Shown: positions 1 to 7,500 of the stretch, in pieces
How the letters are laid out: each line of letters starts with the position of its first letter
Position numbering within the stretch: position 1 is the stretch's first letter
Assembly: GCA_046263055.1 (NCBI GenBank)
Contig: JBHELO010000135.1
Location: forward strand, 1-41,999
Direction of reading: 5' to 3'
Origin: DATAQC01 sp046263055
Lineage (GTDB): Bacteria > Actinomycetota > Acidimicrobiia > Acidimicrobiales > AC-14
Length of the DNA stretch: 41,999 nucleotides
Position numbers and translations under genes: made by a program
Notes under the pieces: generated by a model
The model's input: the letters and a program-made list of their open reading frames with translations, nothing else
Told to the model about the DNA's origin: nothing
Databases searched by the model: none

Positions 1-1905
1 CTCGCCGAGCATCGGCCGGAGCGTCTTGCGCCGCACCACCCGACCCGCGGCCTGGTCCACCAGGCGGCCGACTTCCTCGCCGTCGATGGTCTCCTTTTCG
101 AGGAGGGCCCTGGCCACAAGATCCAGCCCGCCGCGGTGCTCGCGCAGCGTGGCGCGGGCCTTGTCCTCCTGCTCGCGGAGGATGCGCTCGACCTCCTCGT
201 CGATGACGCGGGCCGTCTCGTCGCTGTAGTCGCGGGAGTGCATGAGGTCCTCGCCCAGGAACACCTGGCCCTGACCGCCCCAGGCCATGGGGCCGACCCG
301 GTCGCTCATGCCCCACTCCCGCACCATCTTGCGGGCCAGTTCGGTGCAGCCCACCAGGTCGTTGTTGGCACCGGTGGACACGGTGCCGAAGATGAGCTCC
401 TCGGCGATGCGCCCGCCCAGGCGCACGACGAGGGAGTCCTGGATGACGGGGAGCTGGTAGATGTGTCGCTCCTCCAGGGGGAGCTGCTGGGTGACGCCCA
501 GGGCCATGCCGGTGGGGAGGATCGTCACCTTGTGCACCGGGTCGGCGTGCTCCATGGCGTAGGCCAGGACGGCGTGGCCGCCCTCGTGGTAGGCGATGAT
601 CTCCTTCTCCTCGTCGGATATGGCCATGGACTCCCGGCGCTGGCCCATGAGCACCCGGTCGCGGGCGGCCTCGAAGTCCTCCATGTGCACGTGGGAGTCA
701 CCCCGGCGTACGGCGAAGAGGGCGGCCTCGTTGACCAGGTTGGCGAGGTCGGCGCCGCTCATGCCCGGTGTACCCCGGGCCACCACCGACAGGTCCACGT
801 CGGGGTCGACCTTCTTGTCCTTGGTGTGGACCTGGAGGATGGGCAGGCGCTCCTCGAGGTCGGGGAGGGGCACGACGATCTGGCGGTCGAAGCGGCCGGG
901 CCGCAGGAGGGCGGGGTCGAGGATGTCGGGGCGGTTGGTGGCGGCCATCATCACTACGCCCTCGGTGGTGTCGAAGCCGTCCATCTCCGACAGCATCTGG
1001 TTGAGGGTCTGCTCCCGCTCGTCGTGGCCACCGCCCAGGCCGGCGCCCCGCTTGCGGCCGATGGAGTCGATCTCGTCCACGAAGATGATGCACGGGGCCT
1101 GCTTGCGGGCCGTCTGGAACAGGTCGCGCACCCGCGCCGCCCCGACGCCCACGAACATCTCCATGAAGTCCGACCCGGTGATGGACATGAAGGGCACCCC
1201 TGCCTCGCCCGCCACCGCCCGGGCGATCAGGGTCTTGCCGGTGCCCGGTGGGCCCACCAGGAGGACGCCCTTGGGGATGCGGGCGCCGATGTCACGGAAC
1301 TTGCCGGGCGACTTCAGGAAGTCGACGACCTCGGTGATCTCCTGCTTCACGCCGCTGTAGCCGGCCACGTCGTCGAAGGTGGTCTTGGGCTTCTCGGTCG
1401 TGTACACCTTGGCCTTGGAGCGGCCGATGGACATGATCCCCGCCATCTGGCCCTGAGCCCGCCTCCCCATCCACCACCAGAAGCCGATCAGCAGGGCGAT
1501 GGGCAGCACCCACACCAGCAGCGACCCCCACAGGTTGTTGTTGGGCCCGTGGAAGTGGACCTTCACCCCCTTGTCGCGGAACAGGGCGAGATCCTCGTCG
1601 GGGATCTTGGACGGGCCGGTGGTCGTGAAGGTCTTGCCGTCCACCGTCTTGCCGGTGATGTGCGACGAGTCGTTGGTGACGTCGATCTCGGCGACCTGGC
1701 CCTTGGTGACCCGGTCCCGGAAGGTGGTGTAGTCGATGGCGTTGGAGGACGACCGACCCATCGACGACGCCAGGGCCAGGCCCACCAGCGCCAGGGCCAC
1801 CAGGGCCCACACCAGCGGCCGGGGCCAGCCCGGGCGCCCGGACACGCCGGCCGGGCCGGTCCGGTCCTTGCGCGCGCCGCGAGGCGCTGGGGTCTGCGGG
1901 CTCAC
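1..1905 (-). CDS. ftsH: FtsH, ATP-dependent zinc metalloprotease (C-terminus cut by window edge)
   Basis: Membrane-anchored AAA+ protease that degrades membrane and short-lived cytosolic proteins as a hexamer. 635 codons are visible with no stop before base 1, so only the tail is missing. The GTG start gives a short basic N-terminus, a first membrane helix (about residues 28-45), an extracytoplasmic FtsH domain with NDSSHITG, and a second helix near residues 125-140. Walker A GPPGTGKT lies at residues 218-225. The second-region-of-homology segment follows (TNRPDILDPALLRPGRFDRQ). The zinc site is HEGGH at 440-444 where many FtsH have HEAGH; I recall HEGGH as common in actinobacteria. The later acidic ligand region reads STGANNDL. 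A TACCAT hexamer lies 6 nt before the GTG, suggesting a leaderless message. The gene is divergent from the DUF3499 gene. Confidence 0.97.
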   Translation of the reverse strand, partial: MSPQTPAPRGARKDRTGPAGVSGRPGWPRPLVWALVALALVGLALASSMGRSSSNAIDYTTFRDRVTKGQVAEIDVTNDSSHITGKTVDGKTFTTTGPSKIPDEDLALFRDKGVKVHFHGPNNNLWGSLLVWVLPIALLIGFWWWMGRRAQGQMAGIMSIGRSKAKVYTTEKPKTTFDDVAGYSGVKQEITEVVDFLKSPGKFRDIGARIPKGVLLVGPPGTGKTLIARAVAGEAGVPFMSITGSDFMEMFVGVGAARVRDLFQTARKQAPCIIFVDEIDSIGRKRGAGLGGGHDEREQTLNQMLSEMDGFDTTEGVVMMAATNRPDILDPALLRPGRFDRQIVVPLPDLEERLPILQVHTKDKKVDPDVDLSVVARGTPGMSGADLANLVNEAALFAVRRGDSHVHMEDFEAARDRVLMGQRRESMAISDEEKEIIAYHEGGHAVLAYAMEHADPVHKVTILPTGMALGVTQQLPLEERHIYQLPVIQDSLVVRLGGRIAEELIFGTVSTGANNDLVGCTELARKMVREWGMSDRVGPMAWGGQGQVFLGEDLMHSRDYSDETARVIDEEVERILREQEDKARATLREHRGGLDLVARALLEKETIDGEEVGRLVDQAAGRVVRRKTLRPMLGE

Positions 1906-1911
1906 GGGGCA

Positions 1912-1917
1912 ATGGTA
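1912..1917 (-). promoter_or_regulatory. Leaderless -10 hexamer of ftsH (TACCAT, 6 nt before GTG)
   Basis: On the minus strand TACCAT ends 6 nt before the ftsH GTG, which puts the expected transcription start on or next to the start codon. No Shine-Dalgarno sequence is present. The same geometry recurs at many genes of this window. No convincing -35 is seen. Confidence 0.55.
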
Positions 1918-1965
1918 GGCGGCGGCGGTCGCCTACCGGGACCCCGGCTGCCGCCCGCAGGCGTT

Positions 1966-1989
1966 CGGTCCTCCACGGGTGGCGGACCG
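1966..1989. promoter_or_regulatory. 24-bp dyad between ftsH and DUF3499 gene, candidate operator
   Basis: CGGTCC-t-CCAC-gg-GTGG-c-GGACCG is symmetric at 20 of 24 positions. It lies in the 101-bp divergent region and ends 5 bp before the TAGCGT hexamer of the rightward gene, over its -35 position. It could be an operator or a transcript hairpin for neither gene, since both starts appear leaderless. Protein binding is inferred only from symmetry and position. Confidence 0.4.
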
Positions 1990-1994
1990 GTGGC

Positions 1995-2000
1995 TAGCGT
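1995..2000 (+). promoter_or_regulatory. Leaderless -10 hexamer of DUF3499 gene (TAGCGT, 6 nt before ATG)
   Basis: TAGCGT ends exactly 6 nt before the ATG at 2007 and there is no ribosome-binding sequence between them. It forms a back-to-back pair with the ftsH hexamer at 1912-1917. Confidence 0.55.
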
Positions 2001-2006
2001 TCGGGT

Positions 2007-2240
2007 ATGGACCGCCCCCGCCTCTGTGATCGTACGGCGTGTGGGGCGACGGCCACGGTCGCCCTCACCTTCCAGTACGCCAACCGGCGGGTCTGGCTCG
2101 ACGACCTCCCGGCCGACCCCGACCCGTCCATGATCGAGCTCTGCACCTTCCACGCCGACCGGGTGAGCGTGCCTGTCGGGTGGTCCGGTGAGGATCGCCG
2201 GGCCGTGCCCCCGGTGGTCAGCGAGCCGCTCGCCGGCTGA
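2007..2240 (+). CDS. DUF3499 family protein
   Basis: 77-aa protein matching the actinobacterial DUF3499 pattern: an N-terminal CDRTACG, a central LTFQYANR segment and a C-terminal CTFHADRV followed by PVGW. C7, C12, C46 and H49 could form one zinc site (C-x4-C plus C-x2-H), which is an inference. No function is established for the family. From memory, the homologous gene in mycobacteria and Streptomyces sits beside the phosphomannomutase gene. Here that gene is 15 kb away at 17.4 kb, so the pairing is broken. The ATG start is supported by the TAGCGT hexamer 6 nt upstream. The gene lies between divergent ftsH and a co-directional CPBP protease gene. Confidence 0.85.
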   Translation: MDRPRLCDRTACGATATVALTFQYANRRVWLDDLPADPDPSMIELCTFHADRVSVPVGWSGEDRRAVPPVVSEPLAG

Positions 2241-2264
2241 TCCGGCCGTCGCGTCCCCGGGCCG

Positions 2265-2270
2265 TACGCT
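2265..2270 (+). promoter_or_regulatory. Leaderless -10 hexamer of CPBP gene (TACGCT, 6 nt before GTG)
   Basis: TACGCT ends 6 nt before the GTG at 2277, in the 36-bp gap after the DUF3499 stop. This supports separate transcription of the protease gene and fixes its GTG start. Confidence 0.5.
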
Positions 2271-2276
2271 CGGCCC

Positions 2277-2990
2277 GTGAGCGCGCCCAGTGCCGAGCGC
2301 CCCCGATGGGGGATGGGCGACGCCGCCCTCGGCATCGTCGTGGGGGTGCTGCTCTCGAGCGTGGTGGCCAGCGCCTGGCTGGCGGCCAGCGGCGGCACGG
2401 ACCTCAGCCTGGGCGGCCAGGCGCTGAGTGAGATCGGGTTGTGGGTGGGCCTGGTGGGCGCCCCCCTGTGGGCCTCCTGGCGCAAGGGCGCAGGGCGGCT
2501 GTCCGAGGACTTCGGGTTGCGCCTGCGGGCGCCCGACCTGGCGGTGGGGGTGGTGGTGGGGGTGCTCGGGCAGGCCCTGCTGGTGCCGGTGGTGGCCTTC
2601 CTCGTGTCACCCCTGGTCGGTCACCCCGACACGTCGGGCCCGGTCAACGACCTGGTGTCGGGGGCCCACGGGGTGGGCCTGGCCGGCGTGGTGGCGTTCG
2701 TGGTGCTGGGCGCGCCCATGGTCGAGGAGCTGTTCTTCCGGGGTCTGGTGCTGCGGTCCCTGCAGCGGCGCTTCCCCGACGCGGTGGCCGTCCCGGTGTC
2801 GGCGGTGATCTTCGGGCTGGCCCACCTGCAAGCCTTGTCCGCCGGGGGCCTGCTGGTGGTGGTGGCCAGCCTCACCGCCCTGGGGGTGGTGCTCGCCCTG
2901 TTGGCGGCGCGCACCGGCCGCCTCGGCCCCGGCATGGTGGCCCACGCCGCCTTCAACGCCTACACGGTGTGGTTCCTGGTCGTCCGCTGA
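2277..2990 (+). CDS. CPBP family intramembrane metalloprotease
   Basis: 237-aa polytopic membrane protein of the CPBP (CAAX protease / bacteriocin-processing) family. All three family motifs are present: EE-xxx-R at E150, E151 and R155, F-xxx-H at F179/H183 (FGLAH), and H-xxx-N at H223/N227 (HAAFN). These carry the glutamate and histidine residues that act in catalysis and metal binding. About six or seven hydrophobic segments can be seen, the first near residues 16-38. The substrate cannot be told from context, because family members range from prenyl-protein proteases to scaffolds. The GTG start is supported by TACGCT 6 nt upstream. Confidence 0.93.
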   Translation: MSAPSAERPRWGMGDAALGIVVGVLLSSVVASAWLAASGGTDLSLGGQALSEIGLWVGLVGAPLWASWRKGAGRLSEDFGLRLRAPDLAVGVVVGVLGQALLVPVVAFLVSPLVGHPDTSGPVNDLVSGAHGVGLAGVVAFVVLGAPMVEELFFRGLVLRSLQRRFPDAVAVPVSAVIFGLAHLQALSAGGLLVVVASLTALGVVLALLAARTGRLGPGMVAHAAFNAYTVWFLVVR

Positions 2991-3035
2991 GCCCACGCCC
3001 GCGATGCCAGCGGTGCCCGGCGGTCGTTTCCGATA

Positions 3036-3059
3036 TTGGGCCTCAAGCTGGCGGCCCAA
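3036..3059. terminator. Inverted repeat between CPBP gene and zinc-ribbon gene
   Basis: TTGGGCC at 3036-3042 and GGCCCAA at 3053-3059 form a perfect 7-bp stem around a 10-nt loop, 45 bp after the protease stop. There is no U tract. It may end the protease message or act on the next gene, whose start is 50 bp further on. Confidence 0.35.
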
Positions 3060-3109
3060 CGTGCCGATACGGAGAGGAGCCCAGGAGGGCCAAGGGAAGG
3101 GGAGTCGCC

Positions 3110-3277
3110 ATGAGGTGTCCTACCTGCCGCGTGTCTGACCTCACCGAGATCAGCCTCACGCTTCGCGGAAACCACGTCACCATGCACTCGTGCTCGCGCT
3201 GCGAGACACGGTGGTGGGACGAGCAGGGGGAGAAGGTGGCCCTGCGCCACGTGCTCCACCTGGTGTCGCCCGACTGA
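3110..3277 (+). CDS. 55-aa zinc-ribbon protein
   Basis: Small protein with a complete pair of CxxC knuckles: CPTC at residues 3-6 and CSRC at 27-30, 20 residues apart, the spacing of a treble-clef or rubredoxin-like zinc ribbon. A WWDE segment and a helical tail follow. It is soluble, with no signal or membrane segment. The ATG is chosen because it is preceded by purine-rich AAGGGGAG at the usual distance and the CxxC motif begins right after it. Its job is unknown; zinc ribbons of this size often bind nucleic acid or act as protein adaptors. A longer reading upstream in the same frame would run through the protease gene and is not real. Confidence 0.8.
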   Translation: MRCPTCRVSDLTEISLTLRGNHVTMHSCSRCETRWWDEQGEKVALRHVLHLVSPD

Positions 3278-3336
3278 ACGGGGCCGCTGAGCGGTCTGAC
3301 CGGCCGGGCCGCTCCCGGGATGCCAACATAGCCACC

Positions 3337-5817
3337 ATGGAAACCATGACGGCTCGGGCCCGCAGGCCCAAATGGTGGAGCCGCCCGGACGGTGACGGCG
3401 CCGGCGGGGCGCGCCAGGTCCCGCTGGAGGCGTGGATCACCTTGGTGGTGGTGGCGGCAGCGGTGGTCTTCACCCTCATGCAGCTGCAGCCGTCGCTGCT
3501 CATCAAGAACACCACGCCGGCGGGTGGCGACACCGGGGCCCACGTGTGGGGCCCCGACTTCATGCGCCACCATCTGTTCACCCACCTCCGGATCACCGGG
3601 TGGGCGCCGTCGTGGTACGCCGGTTTCCCGGCCTACGTCTTCTACTTCCCCCTGCCGGCGTTCATGATCGCCGTGCTGAGCTACCTGCTGCCCTACGGCG
3701 TGGCGTTCAAGTTCGTCACCGTGCTCGGCCTGCTCACCCTCCCGGTGGCGGCCTGGGCCTTCGGCCGCCTCTCCGGCATGCGCTTCCCCGGCCCCGCCCT
3801 GTTGGCCGTGGCCACCGTGCCGTTCATGTTCTACTCGGGCTTCTCCCAGGCCGGTGGCTCGTTCAGCTTCACCATCTACGGCGGCAACATCGCCTCCACG
3901 TTGGCCGGCGAGTTCTTCTTCTCCATCAGCCTGTCGTTGGCGCTCGTGTTCCTCGGCGTTCTGGCCCGCAGCCTCGACACCGGTCGCCATCGCGCCCTTG
4001 CGGCCGTCCTGCTGGCCGCCACCGGCCTGAGCCACATGCTGCCGACGGTGTTCGCCCTGGTCGGGGCGGGCCTGCTCCTGTTGCTGCGGCCCAGCCGGGC
4101 TCGGGCCAAGCTGTGGCTCACGGTCCTGGCCATCGGAGGCCTGCTGGCCGCCTTCTGGACGGTCCCGTTCCTCCTCCGGCTCCCCTACAGCAACAACATG
4201 GGCTGGGAGAAGCTCACCGAGTACCAGAAGAACCTGTTCCCGCCCAACATCCGGGGCATCGTGGCCATGGCCGCGGTGGGGGCGGTGGCGTCGATCGTGT
4301 ACCGCCGCCGCACCGGCCTCCTGCTGGTCGGGCTGGCCGCCGTCTCCGTCGCCGTGTTCGTGGGTGCCCCCCAGTCCCGGCTGTGGAACGCCCGGGCCCT
4401 GCCCTTCTGGTACCTGACCATGTTCCTGTTGGCGGGCGTGGCGGTGAGCGAGGCCGCCCTCCTGCTCGGTCGGCTGCTGGCCGCCGACGTCGACCGCCCG
4501 CCCCGCCAGGTCCTCCTGGCCGCCCCGGTGGTGGCCGCGCTGGCCGCCTGGATCTTCGTGGGTGCCCCCCTCGGCGTGCTGCCGTCGTGGGCGCCGTCGC
4601 CCTCCAGCCCCGAGTCCGGGTTCCTGCCCTCGTGGGCGAAGTGGAACTACAGCGGCTACGAGGGCAAGGCCGCCTACCCCGAGTACAGGGCCATCGTCGA
4701 CACCATGGCCAAGGTCGGGAAGACCAATGGGTGTGGGCGGGCCAACTGGGAGTACGAGTCCAGCCTCGACAGCTACGGCACGCCCATGGCCCTGATGCTG
4801 CTGCCGTATTGGACCAAGGGCTGCATCGACTCCATGGAGGGCCTGTACTTCGAGTCGTCGGCCACCGTGCCGTACCACTTCCTCTCCGCCGCCGAGCTCT
4901 CCAAGGCGCCCTCCAACCCGATGCGGGACCTGCCCTACAAGAGCCTGGACGTGGCCGCCGGGGTACGCGACCTCCAACTCCTCGGCGCCCGGTACTACAT
5001 GGCCTTCTCCCCTGACGCGGTGGCCCAGGCCCGGGGCAACCCCAACCTGCACGAGGTGGCCGAGTCCCGGACCGGCACCCGGGACTGGCACGTGTTCGAG
5101 GTGGCGGGCGCCGACCTGGTGGCCCCGCTGGCCTTCCAGCCCACCGTGGTGACCGGGGTGAAGGGCGGGGCCAGGGGCTGGCTCGACGTTGCCGTCAACT
5201 GGTTCACCGATCCCACCCGCCGCGACACCCTGCTGGCCGCCTCCGGCCCCAAGGACTGGCCCCGCGTGCCCGTCACCTACCACGCCGGCACCTCGCCCAG
5301 CGGCACCAGCACGGTGGTGGGCTCCACTGTGTCCGTGGGGGCAGCGGCGTCCCCCGCCGTCCCCCAGGTGCAGATCCGCAACATCCACCAGGGCGACGAC
5401 GACCTGACCTTCGACGTGGACCGCCCCGGTTCGCCCGTGCTGGTCAAGGTGTCGTACTTCCCCAACTGGCAGGCCTCGGGCGCCAAGGGCCCCTGGCGGG
5501 TGAGCCCCAACCTCATGGTCGTCATTCCCACCTCCACCCATGTGCGCCTCCACTACGGGACCACGCCGGTGGACGTCGGTGGGTGGTTGCTCACCCTGGC
5601 CGGCGTGGCGGCGGCGGTCCTGGTCGTGCGCCAGGGCCCGGCGGTGGTGGACGATGGCGCCGCCGGTGGCGATGAGGGCGAGGGGCCGCTGCCCGAGCCG
5701 GCGCCGGCCGGCGAGCCGGTGGACGGCGCCCGCCCCGACGACGAGCTGGAGACGGTGCCGCCCGGCGTCAGCCGGGCGTCTCCCGCCGCCGACCCCGGGC
5801 GGGGCGCCGCACCCTGA
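3337..5817 (+). CDS. Large membrane protein, PTPS-related GT-C glycosyltransferase fold
   Basis: 826-aa polytopic protein resembling the '6-pyruvoyl-tetrahydropterin synthase related' membrane family (PF10131), which despite its name looks like a GT-C glycosyltransferase. Helix 1 is at about 29-48. An extracytoplasmic loop follows with GDTGAHVWGPDFMRHH and WYAGFPAYVFYFPLP, where the acidic and aromatic residues fit the catalytic loop of GT-C enzymes. About eleven helices lead to a large outer domain (about 425-750) and a last helix near 755-775. The tail is acidic and cytoplasmic. The ATG at 3337 is preferred over an upstream start that would overlap the zinc-ribbon gene; CAACAT lies 7 nt before it. 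It heads a run of three membrane glycosyltransferase genes. Confidence 0.8.
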   Translation: METMTARARRPKWWSRPDGDGAGGARQVPLEAWITLVVVAAAVVFTLMQLQPSLLIKNTTPAGGDTGAHVWGPDFMRHHLFTHLRITGWAPSWYAGFPAYVFYFPLPAFMIAVLSYLLPYGVAFKFVTVLGLLTLPVAAWAFGRLSGMRFPGPALLAVATVPFMFYSGFSQAGGSFSFTIYGGNIASTLAGEFFFSISLSLALVFLGVLARSLDTGRHRALAAVLLAATGLSHMLPTVFALVGAGLLLLLRPSRARAKLWLTVLAIGGLLAAFWTVPFLLRLPYSNNMGWEKLTEYQKNLFPPNIRGIVAMAAVGAVASIVYRRRTGLLLVGLAAVSVAVFVGAPQSRLWNARALPFWYLTMFLLAGVAVSEAALLLGRLLAADVDRPPRQVLLAAPVVAALAAWIFVGAPLGVLPSWAPSPSSPESGFLPSWAKWNYSGYEGKAAYPEYRAIVDTMAKVGKTNGCGRANWEYESSLDSYGTPMALMLLPYWTKGCIDSMEGLYFESSATVPYHFLSAAELSKAPSNPMRDLPYKSLDVAAGVRDLQLLGARYYMAFSPDAVAQARGNPNLHEVAESRTGTRDWHVFEVAGADLVAPLAFQPTVVTGVKGGARGWLDVAVNWFTDPTRRDTLLAASGPKDWPRVPVTYHAGTSPSGTSTVVGSTVSVGAAASPAVPQVQIRNIHQGDDDLTFDVDRPGSPVLVKVSYFPNWQASGAKGPWRVSPNLMVVIPTSTHVRLHYGTTPVDVGGWLLTLAGVAAAVLVVRQGPAVVDDGAAGGDEGEGPLPEPAPAGEPVDGARPDDELETVPPGVSRASPAADPGRGAAP

Positions 5818-5841
5818 TCCGGAGGCACCGGGGGCGGGGAT

Positions 5842-5847
5842 TACCGT
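5842..5847 (+). promoter_or_regulatory. Leaderless -10 hexamer of GT39-like gene (TACCGT, 6 nt before GTG)
   Basis: TACCGT ends 6 nt before the GTG at 5854, inside the 36-bp gap after the previous stop. There is no Shine-Dalgarno sequence. Confidence 0.5.
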
Positions 5848-5853
5848 ACCGGC

Positions 5854-7485
5854 GTGCATCTCGGGTACCGGGGCGGTCGCCAGGCCGACGACGACAGCCT
5901 GGTCGAGGAACGGGCCGGGGGTGAGGCGGCGGCGGCGTCGCCCGCCCGCGTCGACGCCCGCCGCCGGGTGTCGGGGTGGCAGGTCGCCGCCGCTGTCGTG
6001 GTGGCGACGGGCATCACCGTGCGCTTCACCGCCCGCTCGCATCTGTGGCTGGACGAGGCCCTGTCCGTCAACATCGCCCGGCTGCCCCTGGGGCGCATCC
6101 CGGCCGCCCTGCGCCACGACGGGGCCCCGCCCCTCTACTACGTCCTGCTCCACGCCTGGATGTCGGTGTTCGGCACCGGCACCATCGCCGTGCGGGCCCT
6201 GTCCGGCGTGTTCTCGGTGGCCAGCTTCCCGCTGGTTTGGATCGCCGGCCGGCGCGTCGGCGGGCGCCGGGTGGCGGCCGCCGCCACCCTTTTGTTCGCG
6301 GCCTCCCCCTTCGCCGTGCGGTACGGCACCGAGACCCGGATGTACTCGCTGCTCACCCTCTTGGCCCTCGGAGGCTGGTTGGCCATGGGTGATCTGCTCC
6401 GGCGGTTCTCGTGGTCCCGGGCGCTGGCCGTGGCCGGGGTCACCGCCGCCCTCCTGTACACGCACTACTGGTCCATCTACCTGCTGGCGGTGGCGGCCGG
6501 GGTAGTGGTCCGGCGGGCTTTCAAGGGGCCGAGGAGGGACGAGGCCCGGCGGGCGCTGGGGGCGATGGCGGCGGGGGGCGCCCTCTTCCTGCCGTGGGCC
6601 CCGTCCTTCCTCTTCCAGCTGCGCCACACCGGCACCCCGTGGGCGGGAGCGGCCACGCCCCGGGTGCTCTTCGACACCGTCTTCCAGTTTGCCGGCGGGT
6701 TCTGGGACCCGGGCTTCGTCCTCGGCCTGCTCAGCTGGCTGCTCATCGTGTTCGCCCTCTTCGGGCGGCCGGTGGACGGCCGTCGCATCGAGCTCGACCT
6801 CCGCACCCGGCCCGAGGGGCGGCTCCTCTTCCTGGCCGGCTTCGGCACCCTGGCGGTGGCGGTCGTCGCCGGGGCGGTCACCCGGTCCGCCTTCGCGGTG
6901 CGCTACGCCTCAGTCCTCTTCCCGTTCCTGCTCCTGCTGGTGGCGCTCGGCACCGAGGCACTGGCCGACGTGCGGGTGTTCCGGGCCACCGTGGCGGTGG
7001 CGGTGGTTCTGGGCTTCATCGCCATTGTGCCCAACGTGGTGGGCGACCGCACCACCGCGCCCAAGGTGGCGGCCATCCTCCGGGCCCAGGGCCGCCCGGG
7101 CGACGTGGTGGCCTACTGCCCCGACCAGCTGGGGCCGGCGGTGAGCCGCCTGCTGGGGCCGAAGACCGGCCTGGTACAGCTCACTTTCCCCGGCGCGGGC
7201 ACCCCCGATCGGGTGGACTGGGTGGACTACCAGGCCCGCAACCACGCCGCCACCACCGCCCCGTTCACGTCGATGCTGCTCGAACGGGCTGGCCCCGACC
7301 ACACCATCTGGCTGGTGTGGTCGCCCGACTACCGGACGTTCGGAACCAAGTGCACGGCCCTGGGCGACCGCCTCCAGGCGGCCCGGCCCGACATCGACCG
7401 GGTGCTCAAGATCCAGACGAGGTACTCCGAGCACCCCGGGCTGATCCGCTACCGGCCGGGAAGACAGCCGCCCGCAGGTACCTGA
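5854..7485 (+). CDS. GT39-like (PMT/ArnT-type) membrane glycosyltransferase
   Basis: 543-aa membrane protein with the hallmarks of the GT-C superfamily, family 39 type: helix 1 near residues 38-55, then LWLDEALSVN, whose Asp-Glu fits the catalytic acidic residue in the first outer loop, then HDGAPPLYYVLLHAW and FAASPFAVRYGTETRMYSL, both typical of the family. About eleven hydrophobic helices follow, and the C-terminal 130 residues form a soluble outer domain. Such enzymes move a sugar from a polyprenyl-phosphate donor to a protein, lipid or glycan outside the membrane. The acceptor is not known. The basic-acidic N-terminus (about 35 residues) is cytoplasmic. Confidence 0.87.
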   Translation: MHLGYRGGRQADDDSLVEERAGGEAAAASPARVDARRRVSGWQVAAAVVVATGITVRFTARSHLWLDEALSVNIARLPLGRIPAALRHDGAPPLYYVLLHAWMSVFGTGTIAVRALSGVFSVASFPLVWIAGRRVGGRRVAAAATLLFAASPFAVRYGTETRMYSLLTLLALGGWLAMGDLLRRFSWSRALAVAGVTAALLYTHYWSIYLLAVAAGVVVRRAFKGPRRDEARRALGAMAAGGALFLPWAPSFLFQLRHTGTPWAGAATPRVLFDTVFQFAGGFWDPGFVLGLLSWLLIVFALFGRPVDGRRIELDLRTRPEGRLLFLAGFGTLAVAVVAGAVTRSAFAVRYASVLFPFLLLLVALGTEALADVRVFRATVAVAVVLGFIAIVPNVVGDRTTAPKVAAILRAQGRPGDVVAYCPDQLGPAVSRLLGPKTGLVQLTFPGAGTPDRVDWVDYQARNHAATTAPFTSMLLERAGPDHTIWLVWSPDYRTFGTKCTALGDRLQAARPDIDRVLKIQTRYSEHPGLIRYRPGRQPPAGT

Positions 7486-7500
7486 GCCACGGACCGGCGC

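Noticed and set aside
571..591. HEGGH in FtsH as a damaged zinc motif
   Set aside because: The HExxH core is intact and, from memory, Gly at this position is common in actinobacterial FtsH.
136..2133. A 665-codon plus-strand frame opposite ftsH
   Set aside because: Shadow of ftsH, whose motifs on the other strand are unambiguous.
3043..6627. A 1194-codon open frame on the minus strand opposite the GT-C and GT39-like genes
   Set aside because: Its product is a low-complexity Gly/Arg/His/Pro-rich string with no domain; it is the antisense shadow of two well-supported plus-strand genes, caused by high GC.
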